Part shown: piece after piece, positions 17,813-26,932 of the stretch
Layout of the letters: each line of letters starts with the position of its first letter
How positions within the stretch are numbered: position 1 is the stretch's first letter
Origin: RDYJ01 sp034931405
GTDB lineage: Bacteria > Cyanobacteriota > Cyanobacteriia > Cyanobacteriales > Nostocaceae
Length of the DNA: 64,000 nt
Direction of reading: 5' to 3'
Assembly: GCF_034931405.1 (NCBI RefSeq)
Contig: NZ_JAYGHA010000009.1
Location: 97,425 to 161,424 of the forward strand
Program-made: the position numbers and the translations under genes
The notes under the pieces: model-generated
Told to the model about the DNA's origin: nothing
Databases searched by the model: none
What the model saw: only the letters and a program-made list of their open reading frames with translations

Positions 17813-19300
17813 ATGTTTAAATTACCTGATCATCTGCCCAATTTGCCCGAAATCATCGATGATTTACCAAATATATCTGGTTGGGAAAGAGAAGTTCTTT
17901 CTGTAGTTAACCATGATACACCTGTTTTTTTACCAACAACTAATATTAAATTAGCAGATGTCAATGCAGTATTTGCGATCGCACTCCATATGCACCAGCC
18001 TACTATACCAGCTGGACAGAACGGTTCACTGATCAGCAATCTGCAATATATGTTTGAACACCAGCACGAAGGAGACAACCACAACGCTGGACCATTTGCT
18101 TATTGTTACAGCCGCATAGGTGACTTCATTCCAGAATTAGTCAATCAAGGTTGTAATCCCCGTGTGATGTTGGATTATTCTGGTAATCTTTTATGGGGAC
18201 TTAGGCAAATGGGAAGAAGTGATATCTTGGAAAATCTGCAACGTATCACTTGCGATTCTACCTATCAGCCTTATGTAGAATGGTTGGGAACAATGTGGAG
18301 TCATGCAGTCATTCCTTCCACACCCATAGCCGATTTTAAACTACACATTATCGCTTGGCAACATCATTTTGCAGCAATTTTTGGCTGGGAAGCACTAGCG
18401 CGAGTCAAAGGATTTTCACCCCCAGAAATGCACCTCCCAAATCATCCAGATATCCTATTTGCATTTATCAAAGCCCTGAAAGAATGTGGTTATCTTTGGC
18501 TATTAGTGCAAGAACATACTATAGAAACAATTAGCGGTGAATCCATTACCCAAAAACATTTACCACATCGTTTAATTGCTCGCAATTCCCAAGGCGAAAC
18601 AATTAGTATTACAGCACTGATTAAAACCCAAGGTTCAGATACTAAATTAGTTGCTCAAATGCAACCATATTATGAAGCAAAAACTTTAAGTAAGCAACAA
18701 TTAGGGAAAGTTTTAGTACCACCAATCGTCAGCCAAATAGGTGATGGTGAAAATGGTGGTGTGATGATGAATGAATTTCCCAGCGGTTTTAAACAAGCTT
18801 GGGGCGATATGCTGCAACATGGTGGCGGTAAAACTGGAGTTGTCGGTGTCTGTGGTACAGAATATTTGGAATTACTAGCAGATGCTGGTTGTCAACCTGA
18901 AGATTTTCCTCAATGTCAGCCATTAGGACAACATCAAATTTGGCAGCAGATACAACCAAACAACTCACAACCAGATGCTGTAGAAAATGCTATTCTAGAA
19001 ATCAAAAAAAATAACCCCAATTTTCATATTGATGGGGCATCATGGACTAATCATATTAGTTGGGTAGAAGGATACGAAAATGTTTTATCTCCCATGTATG
19101 AATTGAGTAATTCCTTTCATCAAAAATTCGATGATTTTTTAACCGATAATCCAGATAAATCTATCACTAAAGAAAGCCACTATCGTCAGGTATTATTACA
19201 TAACTTGTTGCTGCAAACCAGTTGTTTTAGATATTGGGGACAAGGTGCTTGGACCGATTATGCAAAAGAAATTTACCAACGGGGTAAAAATGTAGTTTAA
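17813..19300 (+). CDS. Glycoside hydrolase family 57-like protein
   Basis: The 495-residue protein shows IALHMHQPTIPAGQ near residue 58, the His-containing first conserved region of GH57 enzymes (alpha-amylases, branching enzymes, amylopullulanases). Later regions include WLGTMWSHAVIPSTP and FPPEMHLP-like PPEMHLPNHPDI. Catalytic residues could not be assigned with certainty by eye. GH57 enzymes act on alpha-glucans, so glycogen metabolism is plausible, but no glycogen gene adjoins it. An assembly gap begins 49 bp downstream. Confidence 0.82.
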   Translation: MFKLPDHLPNLPEIIDDLPNISGWEREVLSVVNHDTPVFLPTTNIKLADVNAVFAIALHMHQPTIPAGQNGSLISNLQYMFEHQHEGDNHNAGPFAYCYSRIGDFIPELVNQGCNPRVMLDYSGNLLWGLRQMGRSDILENLQRITCDSTYQPYVEWLGTMWSHAVIPSTPIADFKLHIIAWQHHFAAIFGWEALARVKGFSPPEMHLPNHPDILFAFIKALKECGYLWLLVQEHTIETISGESITQKHLPHRLIARNSQGETISITALIKTQGSDTKLVAQMQPYYEAKTLSKQQLGKVLVPPIVSQIGDGENGGVMMNEFPSGFKQAWGDMLQHGGGKTGVVGVCGTEYLELLADAGCQPEDFPQCQPLGQHQIWQQIQPNNSQPDAVENAILEIKKNNPNFHIDGASWTNHISWVEGYENVLSPMYELSNSFHQKFDDFLTDNPDKSITKESHYRQVLLHNLLLQTSCFRYWGQGAWTDYAKEIYQRGKNVV

Positions 19301-19348
19301 TGCTTCTCCCTTCAGATATAGGACTCATATTTGAATTTTGAAAAAATC

Positions 19349-19439
19349 NNNNNNNNNNNNNNNNNNNNNNNNNNNNNNNNNNNNNNNNNNNNNNNNNNNN
19401 NNNNNNNNNNNNNNNNNNNNNNNNNNNNNNNNNNNNNNN
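19349..19439. other. Assembly gap (91 N)
   Basis: An unbroken run of N between the GH57-like gene and the PEP-CTERM gene. Its true length is unknown, and repeats may have prevented closure. Confidence 0.99.
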
Positions 19440-19450
19440 ATCCCTATAAA

Positions 19451-19474
19451 AGAGACGTTTCATTTAACGTCTCT
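19451..19474 (-). terminator. Terminator hairpin behind the PEP-CTERM gene
   Basis: AGAGACGTT and AACGTCTCT form a 9-bp stem with a six-base loop. Read on the minus strand it is followed by TTTTATAG, so it can end transcription of the gene at 19507-20313. GAGACGT palindromes also occur at about 34207 and 35652. Confidence 0.6.
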
Positions 19475-19506
19475 ATATTGTTATACATGATGTTAGTAAT
19501 TCAATG

Positions 19507-20313
19507 TTATGAATTTTTCAACATTTTCTGCCGACGGCTGAGGAAAGCCATTCCAGCTACAGCACCTAAGCCAAGTATAGTTGTTGGTTCAGGTATTTCG
19601 GTTTTGTTGCCACCATTTCTAGCAATCACCTTAAAATCAGGTCCTTTATAGTCTGCTTGAGATGTTAATCTCAAACCACTTAATTTCTCAACTTCCAACT
19701 CTTGGAGACTGACTCCCCAAGAACCAACTTTTTGACTTCCCCCAATTTCTTTGGTGTCAATTTGGAAGCCAGCATAGTTATTGGAATTTCGTATCTCTGT
19801 AATTTTTTTGAACTTACCTATGACATTTCCAGCAATATCTAGGGCTTGAATACCCAAATCACTATTCATCCCTCGTTCCCAAAAGAAGAGGTTATCTAGT
19901 CCTGAGTTATCTTGGACAATCTCGTTATCAAAGAAAACATCAATCACAAAAGAACCATCGTCTTCAGTATCAATAATGTTGTTGAGATTGTTGTTACCTA
20001 AAAATTTAGCTATGGCTTCATTTGAGGGAAGTTCTGCTGGTGCAAATGGAGAAGTGGCATTATCACCTCTATCTGTACTTGCCGGTCCATTCTTTTTGTT
20101 TTGGAGGGTGGTATCGATGTCAGCTTTATTGACGTAAGAAAAGCTGTTGATTGTCGTTCCATTTTGGATAATGGATAGCAAGTTTATATCAGCCTTGGGA
20201 TTTGTATTTTGGCTCACATTGCTTACAAAACTTGCAGCTTTAGCGGAGTCAATAGTAGCTAAAACCGCACTGCAAAGTAAGCTCACCCAGATAAATGCAC
20301 TTTTTATTTTCAT
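19507..20313 (-). CDS. Exported PEP-CTERM sorting-domain protein
   Basis: The 268-residue protein has an N-terminal signal peptide (KIKSAFIWVSLLCSAVLA, cleavage probably after AKA). The C-terminus reads IPEPTTILGLGAVAG, a short hydrophobic stretch and SRRQKM, the exosortase recognition signal. The middle part is rich in Asp and Asn (FFDNEIVQDNSGLDNLFFWE) and has no recognised domain. Such proteins are processed by exosortase and released or anchored outside, often with exopolysaccharide. No exosortase gene is in the window. Confidence 0.9.
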   Translation of the reverse strand: MKIKSAFIWVSLLCSAVLATIDSAKAASFVSNVSQNTNPKADINLLSIIQNGTTINSFSYVNKADIDTTLQNKKNGPASTDRGDNATSPFAPAELPSNEAIAKFLGNNNLNNIIDTEDDGSFVIDVFFDNEIVQDNSGLDNLFFWERGMNSDLGIQALDIAGNVIGKFKKITEIRNSNNYAGFQIDTKEIGGSQKVGSWGVSLQELEVEKLSGLRLTSQADYKGPDFKVIARNGGNKTEIPEPTTILGLGAVAGMAFLSRRQKMLKNS

Positions 20314-21171
20314 TAAATTTTCCCAGCTTATAAATTAGTAAATTTTTTGATGAGTTGGCTATTTGCAATTCAACTTATTATCTTGAATTATTTCTAAAAT
20401 GTAATCCGAGAATATGCGGTCGGTTTAATCCCTACAAAAAATATTCATGATTTCCTTAATCTATGGAACTTTTAAGATTAAAAACAGTATCATTACTTAA
20501 ATATTCAAATGCGAAAAACTGGGTTACTTAAGTGGCATTTTAAGTATAAATACTTCCGAAATTTCCAGCATGAAAATGACTAAAATTTTGTGCGTGGTCG
20601 TTACCGAGAAATACGATCTATATACTTACAGTGTCATAAGTTGGTAGGCGTTGAGATTTATCGTTGAGGCAAGGCAAGAGGCAAGAGGCACTCATGCAAG
20701 AGGGAAGAAACTTTGAGGAATTTTACATTTTGTAACATACCTCGGTTTTTTCAAGCCGACTTACTTATGATAATTTCTTTTTCCCATAGCCTATACCTAG
20801 TCTTAACAGATCACGACAGTGATTTACCGACAATAGACTTGCAGTTTGAGGATTTTTGTAGTCAAAAAGCAACCCAGGTCAGTATTAGGTAAAAACAGAA
20901 GCCAGAAAAATCCAGGATAAAAGTAACCAAGAGTGATCCCCAAATATTGAAAGAAATGTAAATACTGTTGGAAAAAAAGCAGAAAGTGAAGTAACTTATC
21001 ATCCTACAGGTGAGAGATTCAACTAGTCCACCTCTTGATCTGTGAGATTCAGTTCATCTGAGGGATAATGATATTTACTTTTCCCGCTTTGCTTTTGATC
21101 CCCATTTGATCTGCATTTGGATAAAATGACTAGGCATAACCCTAAAATTCAAAACCGCTTTTGACTGCGAC
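20314..21171. other. 858-bp intergenic region
   Basis: A 41-codon frame starting ATG at 20768 (MIISFSHSLYLVLTDHDSDL) has no recognised family and may be a gene fragment. GAGGCAAGGCAAGAGGCAAGAGG near 20663-20690 is a small purine repeat. TAATGATATTTA near 21067 loosely recalls Zur-type operators upstream of the permease gene, but I would not call it. Nothing else was supported. Confidence 0.35.
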
Positions 21172-22233
21172 ATGATGATAAATCAACTGAACAATGGTTT
21201 CACCCTATTTCTGAGTCTGCTAGTCGAGGCAATGCCTTTTTTGCTGCTGGGGGTTTTATTTTCCAGTGTGCTGTTATTTTTTATCGATGAGCGCAAATTG
21301 GTAACAATAATGCCCAAAAATCCCCTACTGGGGGCTTTATTTGGCAGTATGATTGGTTTTTTGTTTCCCGTATGTGAGTGTGGTAACGTGCCAGTGGCAC
21401 GGCGGTTATTGATGCAGGGAGTACCTACACCAGTTGCAATTGGCTTTTTACTAGCAGCACCAACAATTAACCCAATTGTGATTTGGGCAACTTGGACAGC
21501 ATTTCGAGATCAACCAGAAATAGTAGTGTTAAGATTTGTGTTGTCCTTGGCGATCGCGACTATTATTGGTTTTGTTTTTAGTTTTCAACAAGACCTAAGT
21601 CCTTTTTTACAACCTGAGATCACTCGTTATCTGAAATTTAATCCCCCTGCTAAAGCAGAACCTAAACGCAAGGGAAGACGTGACCAGGTAGAAGAAGAAG
21701 CATCTGTAAATACTCTTTTACAATCAGGAACTTATATTCTTGGTGGTAAAGCAGGTATATCCACAAGGATAGGTGGAAATTTAACCCAGACAAATATCAC
21801 AACTTCTAACCAAAATAAACCTCTTGCAGACAAACTCCGTCTAGTATTGGATAATATCATCCAAGAATTACGAGAGTTAGGGGGAGTAATGGTAGTAGGA
21901 AGTGCTATTGCAGCGGCAGTTCAAGTATTAGCCCCCCGTGAACTTATCCTCAGCTTAGGTGCTGGTCCAATTAGCTCAATTCTTGCCATGTTGGTACTAG
22001 CCGCAGTAGTATCAATCTGTTCCACTGTCGATGCTTTCTTTGCCCTATCTTTCGCTTCAGCCTTTACCAGTGGTTCTTTGTTAGCATTTCTAGTATTTGG
22101 TCCGATGATTGACATCAAAGGTGTCGGCTTGATGTTATCAATTTTTAAACCTAAAGCTCTATTTTATCTATTTGCTTTAGCCGGACAATTGACATTTTTA
22201 TTTACCTTAATTTTGAACCTGCACGTCATGTAA
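21172..22233 (+). CDS. UPF0718/ArsP-type permease (DUF318)
   Basis: The 353-residue membrane protein has about eight hydrophobic segments in two halves. FPVCECGNVPVARRLL with its Cys pair, and FLLAAPTINPIVIWATW, are hallmarks of the family. A soluble loop of about 70 residues sits in the middle. Family members include arsenic permease ArsP and proteins of unknown metal or gas specificity. It is followed after 53 bp by a TIGR03943 protein, a constant partner of this permease, so the two likely form one transporter. Substrate unknown. Confidence 0.88.
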   Translation: MMINQLNNGFTLFLSLLVEAMPFLLLGVLFSSVLLFFIDERKLVTIMPKNPLLGALFGSMIGFLFPVCECGNVPVARRLLMQGVPTPVAIGFLLAAPTINPIVIWATWTAFRDQPEIVVLRFVLSLAIATIIGFVFSFQQDLSPFLQPEITRYLKFNPPAKAEPKRKGRRDQVEEEASVNTLLQSGTYILGGKAGISTRIGGNLTQTNITTSNQNKPLADKLRLVLDNIIQELRELGGVMVVGSAIAAAVQVLAPRELILSLGAGPISSILAMLVLAAVVSICSTVDAFFALSFASAFTSGSLLAFLVFGPMIDIKGVGLMLSIFKPKALFYLFALAGQLTFLFTLILNLHVM

Positions 22234-22286
22234 TTTTTGTAAATTCTCAGTTATCTCTGACAACTGACATAATGACTGAATAAATA

Positions 22287-23063
22287 ATGAATTCAATTCC
22301 AAATCCCAAACCCAAAAAAGCAACTATATTACTCCCTTGGCTAGATGTCTTAGCCATTACAGCTTGGGGCATTTTAATGCTGAAATACTGGCTCACAGGC
22401 AAGCTGAATTTATTGATTCACCCAGATTTCTTTTGGTTAGTAATTTTGGGTGCTATTGGTTTGCTAATAATTGGTTTTGCTAAAGGACTACAACTTTGGA
22501 AACAACGTCGTCGGTATGAAGTACCCAATAACCAGCAGCATATAAATCTATTTCCTCCTGGTTGGAGTAGTTCTTTGCTGTTAATCACAACAATTTTAGG
22601 ATTTATAATTACCCCTCAAGTCTTTACTTCTCAAACAGCACTGGAGCGAGGTGTAACTGAATTGTTGGGAGCAACACGCGCCCAGCCCCAAGCATTTCGC
22701 GCTACCGTGCGCCCAGAGGAGCGATCGCTGATAGATTGGGTACGCACACTTAACGTTTATCCAGAACCTGACGCTTATACAGGGCAAAAAGTCAAAGTCC
22801 AGGGATTTGTCATCCATCCCCCAGAACTAGATAAAGAGCATCTGATATTAGCGCGATTTGTGATTACTTGTTGTGCCGCAGATGCCTATCCCGCAGGATT
22901 ACCTGTTCAACTTCCAGATAACCGCGATCAGTACCCACCAGATACCTGGCTAGAAGTCGAAGGAAATATGATCACAGAAAACATTGCCGATAAACGCCGA
23001 CTAACTATTAAAGCTACTTCCCTCAAAAAAATTCCCCAACCCAAAAATCCATATAGTTATTAG
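22287..23063 (+). CDS. TIGR03943 family putative permease subunit
   Basis: The 258-residue protein has hydrophobic segments at about residues 17-35, 45-70 and 95-115. The C-terminal soluble domain has VQGFVIHPPEL and ITCCAADAYPAGLPV, the conserved twin-Cys motif of this family. Family members are encoded beside DUF318-type permeases, as here. The twin Cys could bind metal; that is inference. The next gene is 42 bp downstream. Confidence 0.88.
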   Translation: MNSIPNPKPKKATILLPWLDVLAITAWGILMLKYWLTGKLNLLIHPDFFWLVILGAIGLLIIGFAKGLQLWKQRRRYEVPNNQQHINLFPPGWSSSLLLITTILGFIITPQVFTSQTALERGVTELLGATRAQPQAFRATVRPEERSLIDWVRTLNVYPEPDAYTGQKVKVQGFVIHPPELDKEHLILARFVITCCAADAYPAGLPVQLPDNRDQYPPDTWLEVEGNMITENIADKRRLTIKATSLKKIPQPKNPYSY

Positions 23064-23105
23064 GTGACTGGGGACTGGGTAGTAATTACAAATAACCAAT
23101 GACCA

Positions 23106-24605
23106 ATGACAAAATCCTATAAATCTATCCAACCACTAGACCGTGTAGCGATCGCCCTAATGCTTGTCTTGAGTCTGATGATTGGGTTTATGATCTTGCA
23201 AGGTGATGCAGTCAAGCCCATTGTCCGCAATTTTAACTGGGAAAATCAACAGATCGGCGCTGAAGACACAGCCTTTACCCTCACCTTTAGTCGTCCAATG
23301 GACACCAAAAGCGTAGAGGATAATTTAAAACTCGATCCCCCTCTGGCAGGTAAAATTAGCTGGGCGGGACGAAGAATGGTTTACACACTGCTAACACCAG
23401 CACCCTATGGCACAAATTATAAGGTCATGTTGCAAGGAGCTAGAGATAAATTTTCCCAAACACAAGGAAAAAACAGGCTAATTCAAGCCTTTACAGGTAG
23501 CTTCTCCACACGCAATCGGGCCTTAATTTACATAGGAGCTAATACAGAAGAACAAGGGAAATTGGTTCTCTACAACTTAACCCAAGAACAAAAAAAAATC
23601 CTTACCCCCAAAGACCTAATTGTGATGGACTTCGAGCCATTTCCAGAAGGAGATAAAATATTATTCTCTGCTCGCTCCTCCAAAAATCCAGACTTGCTCT
23701 CAGCCCAAATATATACAGTCACTACAGGCATAACTAGTAATGCTGGTGAACAACCAGAGCCACCAGGCAAACTTGACCTAATTTTAGATAATAAAGACTA
23801 TCAAAACCTCAAATTTGATCTATCTCCTGATGGAGAAACAATTGTTGCCCAAAGAGGAAAAAGAGATAATCCAGGAGACTTTGGGCTGTGGCATTTGTCC
23901 ACAACTAGGGATAGTTCGGGAGAAAAACCTACCCCAACACGCTTAGAAAGCCAACCCGGAGGAGACTTTCTGATCACACCAGATAGTAAAGCCGTAGCAG
24001 TTGCCCAAGGACAAGGAACAGCGATTTTATCACTCCAAGGAGATACCAGTAAACCCCTAGATTTTCTACCGCAATTTGGCTTGGTTCAGGCTTTCTCTAA
24101 AGATGGTTCACAGGCAGCAATGGTCAAATTTAATACGGACTACACGCGAGATTTATTTCTAGTCACTAACCAAGGTGTACAGAAACAATTATTAAAAACA
24201 ACCGGTTCAATTCTCGGTTGCAATTTTGATCCAGCCTCACCCACCCTCTATTGCTTGCTAACACAGTTAGTCTCACAAGAACAATATGTAGAACAGCCTT
24301 ATTTAGTAGCTATTAACCTCAAAACCCAAGAACAAAAACCACTGTTGATGTTACCCCCTGCTCAACGCAATGTGCAAATGAGTTTAGCACCCGACGGTTT
24401 GGCTATATTGTTTGACCAAGTAGTACCAGTCGCAAGCACCACAAAAGCATTACCAAGCAACACCTTAAAAACTGATGATGGCGAGCCGATTGCTACTAGT
24501 AGTTTGTGGTTGATGCCTCTTTTACCTATCACTGACCAACCAGAGGTGGAAATCAGTCCAGAACAACTTCCTTTAGTTGGTTTTCATCCCCACTGGCTAC
24601 CGTAA
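23106..24605 (+). CDS. Membrane-anchored Ig-like and beta-propeller protein
   Basis: The 499-residue protein has an N-terminal membrane segment (about 14-31, IALMLVLSLMIGFMILQG). Next comes an Ig-like fold of the SbsA/Big_5 type (FTLTFSRPMDTKSVEDNLKL, about 55-135). The rest is built of TolB/WD40-like blades such as FDLSPDGETIVAQRG and MSLAPDGLAILF, so a beta-propeller is likely. It trails the permease pair by 42 bp and may belong to the same transcription unit. Role unknown; it could act as an extracytoplasmic partner of the transporter. Confidence 0.78.
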   Translation: MTKSYKSIQPLDRVAIALMLVLSLMIGFMILQGDAVKPIVRNFNWENQQIGAEDTAFTLTFSRPMDTKSVEDNLKLDPPLAGKISWAGRRMVYTLLTPAPYGTNYKVMLQGARDKFSQTQGKNRLIQAFTGSFSTRNRALIYIGANTEEQGKLVLYNLTQEQKKILTPKDLIVMDFEPFPEGDKILFSARSSKNPDLLSAQIYTVTTGITSNAGEQPEPPGKLDLILDNKDYQNLKFDLSPDGETIVAQRGKRDNPGDFGLWHLSTTRDSSGEKPTPTRLESQPGGDFLITPDSKAVAVAQGQGTAILSLQGDTSKPLDFLPQFGLVQAFSKDGSQAAMVKFNTDYTRDLFLVTNQGVQKQLLKTTGSILGCNFDPASPTLYCLLTQLVSQEQYVEQPYLVAINLKTQEQKPLLMLPPAQRNVQMSLAPDGLAILFDQVVPVASTTKALPSNTLKTDDGEPIATSSLWLMPLLPITDQPEVEISPEQLPLVGFHPHWLP

Positions 24606-25288
24606 ATTGGTGACGGGGAAGGTCAAATTGAAAGAATGCAGAATTTAGAATTTAGAATTTAGAATTTAGAATTACGTTTTGCAACGGGGATTTTACCCCG
24701 ACGCAAAACCGCTGCTTGTAGAAGCAGGGGACTTTAACCCCCAAAGGTAAGTTAAAGAACTTCTGCTTTCTGCCTCTTATTGTCAAATTTAATACTTTAA
24801 CTGCAAATGTTCTCTACCAAATTGTAGTAGCTGAGTGGATGGCTTAGGTATCATAATATTTTTGAGCAACCTGAGATAACTTTTAACAAACAAACGTCAA
24901 GTAGGTTCACACCCTCTACCCCAGACGAGCAAAAATACTACATCATAAGGTGGATGCACAAGAATCTCACAACTAACAATTAGAGGCATAGAAGCAAAAA
25001 AAATTAGATTCTGATGTTTTTAAAGCTTTCTAGCTGTCACTTCCAGACTAGCTGCCTTTTTGTACTAGTACACTGCGGCGTAAGTGAATGAACCGTTTTC
25101 AATCTCCGAAAAGTCTATTCTGTCTTAATTTTGACTTTTGACTTTCGCAAAGCGGTACTAGCCAGTCATGCTGAAAGAGAGTTAAACTTGGCTTCGAGAG
25201 GAAATCCTGATTACCTCCCAATTGAATACAGTTGCTCAACAAGACTGTCAAGAGCATTGCTAAATATTTTTAAGCAGGTGGGTCAAGA
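24606..25288. other. 683-bp intergenic region with repeats
   Basis: GAATTTA is tandemly repeated at 24641-24673. Just downstream small hairpins occur, CGGGGATTTTACCCCG (about 24690) and GGGGACTTTAACCCC (about 24728). At 25066-25160 an inverted pair (GTACTAGTACAC... and GCGGTACTAG) brackets a GACTTTTGACTTTCG tract. No gene was supported. Confidence 0.5.
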
Positions 25289-25291
25289 GTG

Positions 25292-26929
25292 ATGGATATA
25301 GCTGACACCTCAAACAACGGCACTGTGATTGAACCCTTAAATTTTAAAAATTCGCCTCCATCAGCGCAGGCGAGTTGTCCCTTTTACTCAGTTCTGCACG
25401 ATGAAAATATGGCCGTAACTAATTTACCACTCCTGAACCCAGCAGCTGATGTCTACGACGAGCTAAGTCAACAGCCGGGTGAATCCGCAGTTGTAGACAA
25501 TTTGAAAGATCATACCCAAAAAGATTGGATTGCAGAACCTGACAGTGATCAGCAAGCTCATGTAGATTCAGAATTTCAAAAGTTGCTGAAATTGAATGAA
25601 GAGTTACAAACAGCTAACAGTGATTTGTATACCGAAGTAGAAAAGCTCAAACAAGAATTAGCTGAAGCAGAAAAGATTTTACAGTGGCAAAAAAAACGCT
25701 CCAGTGTTACTGACTCAATGCTGAATCAACAAACTCAGGAACTCACAGCCGCTCAACAGCAAATACAGTCTCTTTTCGAGCAGTTAGAAACTGCGGTCCA
25801 AACTGTTCAAAGTCAGGAAATGTTCATTGACACCCATAAAGCACAGTTACAACTTAGCCAACAACGAATAGCCCAATTAGAACGGGAATGTACGCTGCTG
25901 CAAACTAACTATAGTGAACAATCCCAACAGTTATTACACTCGGATAATACTTGTCGGGAATTGCGTACTAGGCTCATACGTCAACAACGTCAGACTTTAC
26001 AATTTAAATCAGCACTGGAAAAATGTCTAGATACCCCAGTCCCCAACTACGACATTCTAGAAGATACTGCCCATCATCCCTATGATGTTACTGGTGGACA
26101 TACAAGATTTTCCAGAAAAGCCCGGTCTTTGTTTCCCAATGCACAGCCCATTAAGCCTTGGTCAGCAGAAGCAGATGTCCCTACTGATACTTGTAGTGGG
26201 TTACGTCAACATTTAGATAATTTCTCGATGGAGTCCTCAACTCTATCCGCTGACAAACAAGATTCCTCTACTTCCATTTCTGAATCTGCTGAAAATTTTT
26301 TAGATGTGGATGATACCCCCACTCCCACACAGCCAAGTCATCTATTAGAAGTTGATGAATCTGCAAATCCATCAGCAGATGTTTACTCTCCTGGGGTATC
26401 AAATTTAGATCGGCAATTGGAAAATCTGATCGAGATGTTTTTTGCTTCCCAGTCGGTTTCATCAACTCCACCTACTGTTAATGATACAAACGCTAATGCT
26501 GATGAGGGGCTAATGTGGGAAACTTTAGCATCAAATCTGGAGAACAATGAAATACCAGAAACGTTCACAGAACAGCAGTTGTTAGGGGAAAGTCATCCGC
26601 CCACTACTGGCTACGTTTCCCAACCAGCAGAGTTGACACTCTCAGCAAGTCATGAATCACCCATCAATGACTCTGCTCTAGAAAAATATGCAAACAATTC
26701 CGAAACTAATGATTATTGGTTAGAATCCTCGCAGTTGACACCAACAGATTTACCAATTAATCATTTGATTTCAGAACCATTAGGTGAATATCACCTTGAT
26801 CAAAAATCACCTTCACCGTTAATTTATCCCCAACGTCCACCCAAGGGACGGAAATCATTAGCATCCGTAGAACTACCAACTTTCCGTACCAATGGTCATC
26901 AATCAAAAGTCAATGGTCAAGAATCTTAG
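25292..26929 (+). CDS. Long coiled-coil protein of unknown function
   Basis: About 545 residues. Residues about 90-260 are a continuous Gln/Glu/Leu-rich coiled coil (NEELQTANSDLYTEVEKLKQ and so on), ending in TCRELRTRLIRQQRQTLQFK, a basic helix that looks conserved in cyanobacterial proteins of this shape. The C-terminal half is acidic and low in complexity, probably disordered, with a basic tail (PPKGRKSLASVELP). ATG at 25292 is preferred over GTG at 25289. It converges on the CruA/CruP-type gene, with only 3 bp between stops. I do not know the function; a scaffold role is a guess. Confidence 0.7.
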   Translation: MDIADTSNNGTVIEPLNFKNSPPSAQASCPFYSVLHDENMAVTNLPLLNPAADVYDELSQQPGESAVVDNLKDHTQKDWIAEPDSDQQAHVDSEFQKLLKLNEELQTANSDLYTEVEKLKQELAEAEKILQWQKKRSSVTDSMLNQQTQELTAAQQQIQSLFEQLETAVQTVQSQEMFIDTHKAQLQLSQQRIAQLERECTLLQTNYSEQSQQLLHSDNTCRELRTRLIRQQRQTLQFKSALEKCLDTPVPNYDILEDTAHHPYDVTGGHTRFSRKARSLFPNAQPIKPWSAEADVPTDTCSGLRQHLDNFSMESSTLSADKQDSSTSISESAENFLDVDDTPTPTQPSHLLEVDESANPSADVYSPGVSNLDRQLENLIEMFFASQSVSSTPPTVNDTNANADEGLMWETLASNLENNEIPETFTEQQLLGESHPPTTGYVSQPAELTLSASHESPINDSALEKYANNSETNDYWLESSQLTPTDLPINHLISEPLGEYHLDQKSPSPLIYPQRPPKGRKSLASVELPTFRTNGHQSKVNGQES

Positions 26930-26932
26930 GGA

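Noticed and set aside
20768..20893. 41-codon ORF MIISFSHSLYLVLTDHD
   Set aside because: No start signal or recognised family; could be a fragment. Mentioned in the intergenic entry only.
21060..21080. Zur-like operator upstream of the permease gene
   Set aside because: TAATGATATTTA matches only half of a typical Zur palindrome.
25020..25070. Possible small RNA with terminator near TAGCTGTCACTTCC
   Set aside because: The stem is short and imperfect, and no promoter was found.
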